64,000 nucleotides of DNA from Lepas anatifera (lineage: Eukaryota > Arthropoda > Thecostraca > Lepadidae). Shown here piece by piece: positions 42,549 through 64,000 of this stretch. The first letter of the stretch is position 1. The number at the start of each line of letters is the position of its first letter. The stretch is taken from positions 1,497,001 through 1,561,000 of the forward strand of contig JAOTON010001526.1 in NCBI GenBank assembly GCA_034440635.1. Direction: 5' to 3'. The position numbers and the translations under genes were made by a program. The notes beneath the pieces were generated by a model. It saw nothing but the letters and a program-made list of their open reading frames with translations, was not told the DNA's origin and made no database searches.

Positions 42549-43679
42549 TACCACGTTGAAGTGATATGCGCACCAGTGCCACTTTCCAAAATATTCAGTC
42601 ATCTGATTTCTCGAGGTTTTCCCCAACTAAGTGGGCAAAATCTGACTTTAAGACCTTGGGCTTGGGGCATGTGACGTCACAAAGGTGATGACATTTGATA
42701 CCATTTATCACGTGACTTGAGCTACCAGATAGAACAGGTTTGCTTCATGCGTCGAAATTGGAGAAAAGTCGACTTTATTTTAAACTTAAGCTGAGCAGAA
42801 ATTTAATACAGAGAGCTTTGGTTTAGTAAAATATCCAATGAGTTTCTCGATAAGCTCTCCAAAACGCCTATATCACTTCGAAACCGAGTATAAAAGTGCG
42901 ACACTCCCTCTGATTATACCACAACTATGGCGTGCCGTAATTATAAAAAATAGGTATCAGCAAGCGCGGAGCTGCTGATTTTTCGTAGCTGCATTTGAAA
43001 CAGCCGCAAATCGCTCATCCATTTTTTACGAGTTCGGAATAGACCACAGCTTGAAGAGTGCATTCAAATGATTTATCATCCCGGTACATCTATCTCGAAT
43101 ATTATCCGAGCACTTTATGTCGGGCAGCGGATGTTTGTGCGCAGTGAAATTTCTTACGTACCATTAAAGTCTGAGTCTCATTAGAGACCAAGCAGCGGCA
43201 ACAACCCTTCAGAGCGACCACCTCACTAGGCTGTCACTTTGTCACTGCTCGACTTCACCGGTGAGAGGAGCCGCCGTTCCGGCACAGTCACAAAACATAT
43301 GCAAAACACTCCGTAGACCAGTCGTACTTATTCCCATTTGGCATTCTCACCTTTACACTTCACCTATGTATCGAACTGAGTCTCTTGGCACCTTTCTTAA
43401 ACAAACCATTAAAAATGTTGCCTTGTATATATTTGCGTATCTGAATCGGTAACAAGCATACAGAATAACTGAGTCCCAGGCACGCCAGAAAGCGGTAAAA
43501 ATCACACATGCACGCGGCGGCTTCTCGCTTAATGACTCGGCCTCCCACGCTCTCGCATTAACAGACTGCCACGGATTTTGTGGACTATTATCTAGTAGAG
43601 CACCATCTTCAAAAACGCTACAAAATCATAACTAAACATGCGAGCAGTAAAAATTCCTCCCGTCGTAGCGTGCTCCAGC

Positions 43680-44340
43680 AGTGTTCGCCCTACATCTACG
43701 ACTGCCGGCACGCGGTGCCGGGCCGCATCAGCCTGCGTGGGCCGTTCGGCAATCCACAGAAATGATCAGACAGGTCACGGGCAAGATACGACCACGCCGA
43801 CAAAAAGCAGACAGTGCATGGCGGCGCACACGCGGCAGCGGACCTCGCCGCGGGGCGGCAGCACTGTCGCGCGAGGACGCTGCGGCGGCCGCCAGGGTCA
43901 GCCTGGTGGCTCTCAAAGCTGGGTGCAGTAGTGCGAGCGTGCTGTCAGAAGCGGGGTCGCCGCGCCGGCGGCGGCAGTGCTGGCTGGAGCGGCGGCGCGG
44001 GCGGCACCAATGCGGAGGCGGTACACGGGGGACAGCTACAGGCAGGGCTAGCGGCCTCACTCACACACACACCGCCGCGGCCCCGCCTCTCCACTGGTTG
44101 GACACATCCTCGCTGCGGCGCACACTCACACGGCGAGAACACGGCGCTGCATCCTCCGCGCGCGCGCGGTCGGCCATTTGTGATGAGCCGGCAGGACACC
44201 GCGCCAATCGGCGCCACGGCAGATCGCCGGTGCCGGAGACCCGCGTGTTCCACCGTCAGATAGGCGGCGCTGCCTGCTGCCGGTAGGCAGCGCTGGCTGC
44301 TGCTGCCGCCTCCCGGCGTACTTCGACATCTCTCAGTCTT
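43680..44340. other. GC- and CpG-rich block downstream of the Ral stop
   Basis: Markedly GC-rich compared with neighbours, with long open frames in several directions that look compositional. It begins 10 bp after the Ral stop, so it is formally Ral 3' UTR or flank. It could also be a CpG-rich promoter of an unseen gene or antisense transcript. No conserved protein recognised. Confidence 0.5.
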
Positions 44341-44349
44341 GCCGAGGCC

Positions 44350-59877
<15,528 letters not shown>

Positions 59878-59882
59878 ACTGG

Positions 59883-59900
59883 CTGAAAGAGAGACACAGT
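59883..59900 (-). promoter_or_regulatory. 3' splice site in the Ral 5' UTR
   Basis: TGTGTCTCTCTTTCAG on the - strand, ending 5 nt before the ATG, a strong polypyrimidine tract and AG. It implies at least one upstream non-coding exon and a promoter further right, not identified here. Confidence 0.75.
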
Positions 59901-61824
59901 CAAGTCAGTCTAGACTTAATGGTGATTTAAGAGTGCCTCAATCTGATAACGAGACTGACTCCTTGACCGAATTCAATAATTCAAAGCAAATAATTCCGTT
60001 GTATTCATATGCGCACATTATTTTTCCAGCTTTAGCCAGGGGTTAAATTTGATTTTTTCTTTAGAAAAATCATACATGGCCTAACATGATCGGATCACCA
60101 CCACATCAACATTTTTTATTTTTACATTACCAAACAATGAACACTAAAATCAGATTTTCAGCAAAATCAATCAGGAATGTGTATGCAGGTGTAAGTATTA
60201 TGTGCAATATCAGGTTACTTCTCCCATTCGAGGTATTGGGAGGTGTAATCCATAGGTTGTTAATTTCATATTCATTTCAATCGATTCTGTTCCGTGTTCT
60301 TTGTTGTTGTTTTTTTCTTTTTCAACTTCACCACACAATTTCTTCTAACTGATCAATTATTATCTATTAATTGTTTTTGTTCCAATTACTTGTAAAAAAT
60401 GTTTATTTTGTTTCCTCCTTACTGGTTGTTTTTTCCTGCCCTTTTATTCTTCCTTCTCTCATTTATTTTATGTCCTTATGATCAAACATAAATAAATTAT
60501 AGGTAATCCACGATTTGATTACGCATGTTACCTTGTTAGTATCCAATACATGAGTCTAGTACAAAGCAAATGATGGTTATAAAGAACTGCCCTGAACTGT
60601 CTGCCCTGAACTCATCGAAACCTGCCACGTTTTACATGTGGGTGTTTGACTGTTGATTGCACAAGGGGAATGCATATTCTGTGCAATCATTCTAAGTTGG
60701 GCAAAGGCGAAAGAATTGTGTGTTATGACGGCAAACCAGAAACGGTTTCCGTCAGTAAGTAATCAGGGAAGACAAAACCTTCCAAACAGGTGTTTTGCAT
60801 GTACATACTTGGAATCGGTTTCCCCTGAGACGCTCCGGCGTTCAATAATTTACCCGACGTAGGTCGGCTGGCAACTGACTGATGAGAGGGTGACCTGAGC
60901 AGGGCGGCCATCCCTGTGCTTTGTGGGACGTTAAACTTTGGTTTTTAAATTGTCCCTTCATTTTGGGAGTTGCTCGTTCGGGTGATTGGGTCGGGGTCCC
61001 CGTGACACGTCCCTTGATGACTTTAGTGAGACTCCGACTCCAAAAACCAAACTGGGAACAACTTGGACATAATGATTATAAAAAAATGGAAAGCATGACG
61101 AGCAACGTGACTGAATGAACATCCATTAAGAGAAAACGAGGAGGAAAAAATCATTATAAGAGGAGCGTTGCAGACACTGCCACACAGCAGGGCTGCTAGA
61201 TGCAGTGTGCAAGGTGTGTAGCAGTGTGAAGGCCACACTATGAACTTCAACAGTTGCTCTTGGAGCACATTTTTATGTAGCACACACTTCTTGAGGGACA
61301 TCGTCCACCAAATCCACCCGGTCACTCCGCTCTGTACAACCCACATCCCGGCCGAAGCACAACAGAGCCCCGACACTGCCCCCCCCTGCCGACCATGCGG
61401 GAGCTCCTCCTCCTCCTCCTTATCTGCATGATGGCTGCTGAAAAGTCCAACATGGACTTTTAAAGAAGTCCAAGCAATATATTAGTATCGGTACAGCATG
61501 CATTCAAATTGCACATTATATCATGTCCTCAGGGTCCCCTTTTTAATCTCATTTTCATTATGGTTTTCACAATACAGGATAAAAGACAGAACAGAAAACA
61601 GTGGTGAGGAAACACTGGTTTGAGCCAGTGCGCAAAGTATGGCACTTTTGATGAGATCTCATCAGTGTGAGCGCCCTTCGAGACAGCAGCGAGTGGTGCA
61701 AATTTTATTAACCTAGTGCAAATTTGTGAGACCGATGCACGGGGCGCGACACTGACAACCAAACCAATAATGGATGAACGGTATAAAAGCGCAAGGGGGG
61801 GCTTATAAAAATTCCTTATCTAAC
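59901..61824. other. Ral upstream region
   Basis: AT-rich 59950-60560 with no recognisable feature, then SINE-2 copy 2 (60800-61076). 61080-61820 shows nothing recognisable. The Ral 5' non-coding exon could lie here but cannot be picked out. Confidence 0.55.
60800..61076 (+). repeat. SINE-2 copy 2, without tRNA head
   Basis: GATCGG-like box B remnant at about 60812, GAGACGCTCCGGCG, CGGCTGGCAACTGACTGATG, GGGACGTTAAACTTTGG, TTGCTCGTTCGGGTGATTGG, ending ACAACTTGGACATAATG. Colinear with 53430-53546 joined to 56784-56966. Confidence 0.85.
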
Positions 61825-62545
61825 TAGCTAACAAGTTGAAGTTGAAGTTTGTGTTATTTCAAAAGAGGTCTGGAATGGGCCTGTAACTCCAAATTACGTC
61901 TCGGAAATTTCTTGGATAACTTTAATGGGATCTGAATGGAAATGGTAGGTGAAGTACCATTACTCGTGCCTGAAACTATCCCTATGCCAAAACTTATCCA
62001 GGTTGGTCTTGAACATGGTCAGAATAGTCCAGGATACCACATGTTCAGGCAGGCTGTTCCAGGCATCCAGAGACCATACATTGATATGGTGCCTACATAT
62101 TATCCTGACCGCCCGTTGCTTCTCTTGCTTGAGATGGTGGCCTCTAGTGTTGAGAGCTCCATTTGCCATCCTGATGACACCTTCAGTCTTCATAAGCCCA
62201 GAAATCATTTTATAAATGGCAACCATATGTCCTCTTTTTCTCCTGAAAGATAGACTAGGAAGACTCAGTTCTTGCATCCTTGTTTGGTACGGGATATTCC
62301 TTCCTTTCACCACCAGCTTGGTGGCCATCCTCTGGATCCCTTCGATCTTCTTTTGGTTGGCGATGAACATAGGTCCCCAGATGATGTTGCCATATTCAAG
62401 TATGGGCCTCACCGATGCTTGATAGAGTTTCTTGAAAATATTCCTGTCTAAGTAAGAGAAACTTCTTTTGATGATGGCCAGAACTCTCCTTGCCTTTTTA
62501 TTACCTCTGCAGTATGTTCATGAAACTTTATTAAAATTTTTGTCC
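61825..62545 (-). mobile_element. LINE-C: non-LTR retrotransposon fragment, C-terminal RT region
   Basis: The frame 62412-61960 on the - strand has VRPILEYGNIIWGP, GIQRMATKLV, LSLPSLSFRRKRGHMVAIYK and DAWNSLPEHVV, the standard C-terminal block of CR1/L2-like ORF2 proteins. Further upstream sequence to about 62545 (KKARRVLAIIKRSFSYLD in a neighbouring stretch) belongs too. Short AACTTC repeats near 61830-61848 may be the tail. The 5' part is displaced by LINE-B. Confidence 0.85.
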
Positions 62546-64000
62546 ACTATGACTCCTTACCTTACCTTACCTTACAAATAGTCGGGATTTTGAGACCACT
62601 GTGGCCTGCGGGTCCCGTTCTCAACGAGCTCCAGATGAATGTGTGCTTATCTCAGTCGTTCTGGGGGATCAGGTACCTGAGATGGTTCCAGTGAAGGCCT
62701 GAGTTGGCCTTGAACTGAGACAATGTCTGTGAAGAAACTACAGACTCGGGCAGAGAGTTCCAGTCGGAGACGGCTCGAACCCCAAACACACATCGGCGGA
62801 CCCTGGTCTGAGCTGTGGGTTTCGTCAGTTTCAGCGGGTGGCCTCTAGTCCGTGTGTTTGTGTTCAGTGCTACGAAGTCTGAGTAGTCCAGATCGACCCT
62901 CCCATGCAGCAACTGGAACATTTTCACCATATCTTCTCTTCGTCTACGGTAATACAATGACGGGAGATCTAGACTTCGGAGCCTATCCATATATGGCAAA
63001 TGGCGTAGTGAGGGGATCATACGAGTTGCACGTCTCTCTACCTTCTCCACCAGTTGCTGGTCGGCCCGATTAAACGGCTCACACACAGCGTTGCCGTACT
63101 CGACTAGAGGACGCACAAGTGCTTTGTACAAGCAGGGTAGAGTGAATTTGTCAATATTGGCAAATAACCTTCGAATCACAGCAAGTACCCTGTTGGCCCT
63201 GGATACCGCAGAGGCCGCCTGGTGCCTGAACTTCAAGCCGGAATCGATCATGATGCCCAGGTCTTTTTCCTCACTGACTTCACGGACAGGCCCACCGGAC
63301 ATTGTGTACTGTTGATGAACGTTGCCTGACCCAAGGTGCAGAACTGAGCATTTTCCTGTGTTAAATGGGAGCTGCCAGTTTTCTGACCAGTGTATGATGC
63401 GGTTAATATCATTTTGCAGTTTGTTCCTGGATGCATGATGTTTAGCTGAGTTGTATACTTTGGTATCGTCGGCAAAAATTTTGATACTGGATTCTACAAT
63501 GTCAGGCAAGTCATTTATATACACCAGAAGGAAGGGGGAACAGAACCCTGGGGGATACCACTAGTCACCTTCTCCAAAGTGGAAGCTTCGGTGCCTACCA
63601 CCACTTACTGCTGTCGATTGGTCAGGAAAGCTCGGATCCAGTTTAGGAGTCTACCCCGCACCCCATAGCCATACAGCTTTAGGAGTAGTCGCTCATGGGG
63701 TACCGAATCAGAAGCTTTGCTAAAATCGAGGTACAGCGAATCAACCGGGCGATGGTCCTCCATTAAAGAACTCCAGTGCTCCAAAACTTCAAGCATCTGA
63801 GTCTCGCAAGAACTTCTTGGCCTGAAACCGTGTTGGTCCTTGGATAGTAGGTCAGTTGCAGTTAGGCGCAGAAAGAGCTGGTCCCTAATAGCAGACTCCA
63901 TTACTTTGCATGGCACAGACGTTAGACTCACTGGTCGATAGTTGCTGGGCAGCTGCCTATCTCCCTTCTTAAAAATGGGCACGACCGAACCCTTTCGCCA
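62546..64000 (-). mobile_element. LINE-B: non-LTR retrotransposon (CR1/L2-like RT), runs off the window
   Basis: 63982-63605: MPIFKKGDRQLPSNYRPVSL, KDQHGFRPRSSCETQ, VDSLYLDFSKASDSVPHERL (catalytic Asp). 63524-62652: YINDLPDIVESSIKIFADDT (catalytic DD), DLGIMIDSGLKF, RPLVEYGNAVCEP, DLPSLYYRRRREDMVKMFQL, DWNSLPESVV, stop at 62654-62652. A frame break lies between them near 63525-63605. The 3' end is a (GGTAA)n tail on the - strand (62551-62575), inserted in LINE-C. The endonuclease and 5' end lie beyond the window. Confidence 0.92.

Larger units (their letters stand above)
41177..43679. other. Gap between transposon stack and Ral 3' region
   Basis: Holds a pair of near-identical TGCCCACGCTCATAAG-type words (about 41322 and 41563) bracketing a 240-bp segment that may be a small element, a SINE-1 copy, and a 32-bp tandem array. 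From 42550 to 43680 I see nothing recognisable. Confidence 0.65.

Noticed and set aside
43681..44286. 201-codon frame in the GC-rich block
   Set aside because: GC-rich DNA lacks stops in many frames; several overlapping frames are open on both strands and none shows a known domain.

Overview
This is animal nuclear DNA with large introns and very dense transposable elements. There are two recognisable host genes. On the + strand (880-24859) lies a germinal-centre kinase III (MST3/STK24/25/26 type), with nine exons visible and its extreme N-terminus missing. On the - strand (59877-44350) lies a complete five-exon Ral small GTPase. Protein details such as a DIDPE start to the kinase core, a GTKLW exon start, and an ESFQATQEF stretch in Ral recall insect and other arthropod orthologues. 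I read the host as an arthropod, perhaps a crustacean; the species cannot be named from the sequence.

Layout. 1-24859: kinase gene, introns filled with tRNA-derived SINEs, MITEs, an AGGTCA-rich 0.8-0.9 kb repeat family, TA-flanked inverted-repeat elements and minisatellites. 24860-29946: intergenic, nothing recognised except a short hAT-like fragment. 29947-41176: a nested transposon stack, in which two inverted AGGTCA elements are interrupted by an LTR retrotransposon (31496-36972) and by a LINE (37095-41006). The LINE is itself split by a TA-flanked element (38254-40415) that carries a TTAA MITE (39429-39884) and a G-rich element (38753-39112). 41177-44349: SINE, 32-bp tandem array and a GC-rich block. 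44350-59877: Ral gene. Its intron 2 holds a second stack five elements deep: AGGTCA element > CAG/CTG-ended element > SINE > hAT element > minisatellite foldback. 59878-64000: Ral 5' side, a SINE and two - strand LINE copies, one inserted in the other.

Both genes belong to conserved signalling families. GCK-III kinases act in STRIPAK complexes and bind CCM3/PDCD10 through their C-terminus. Ral GTPases bind exocyst and RalBP1. Nothing here shows that they act together. All thirteen introns within the two coding sequences obey GT-AG and the phases join exactly, except for one extra G in kinase exon 5. Points of special interest are the two nested stacks, a giant palindrome built of a 42/84-bp minisatellite, minisatellites abutting splice sites in both genes, a 0.34 kb pure GA tract starting just after a Ral 5' splice site, and a repeat family loaded with nuclear-receptor half-sites.
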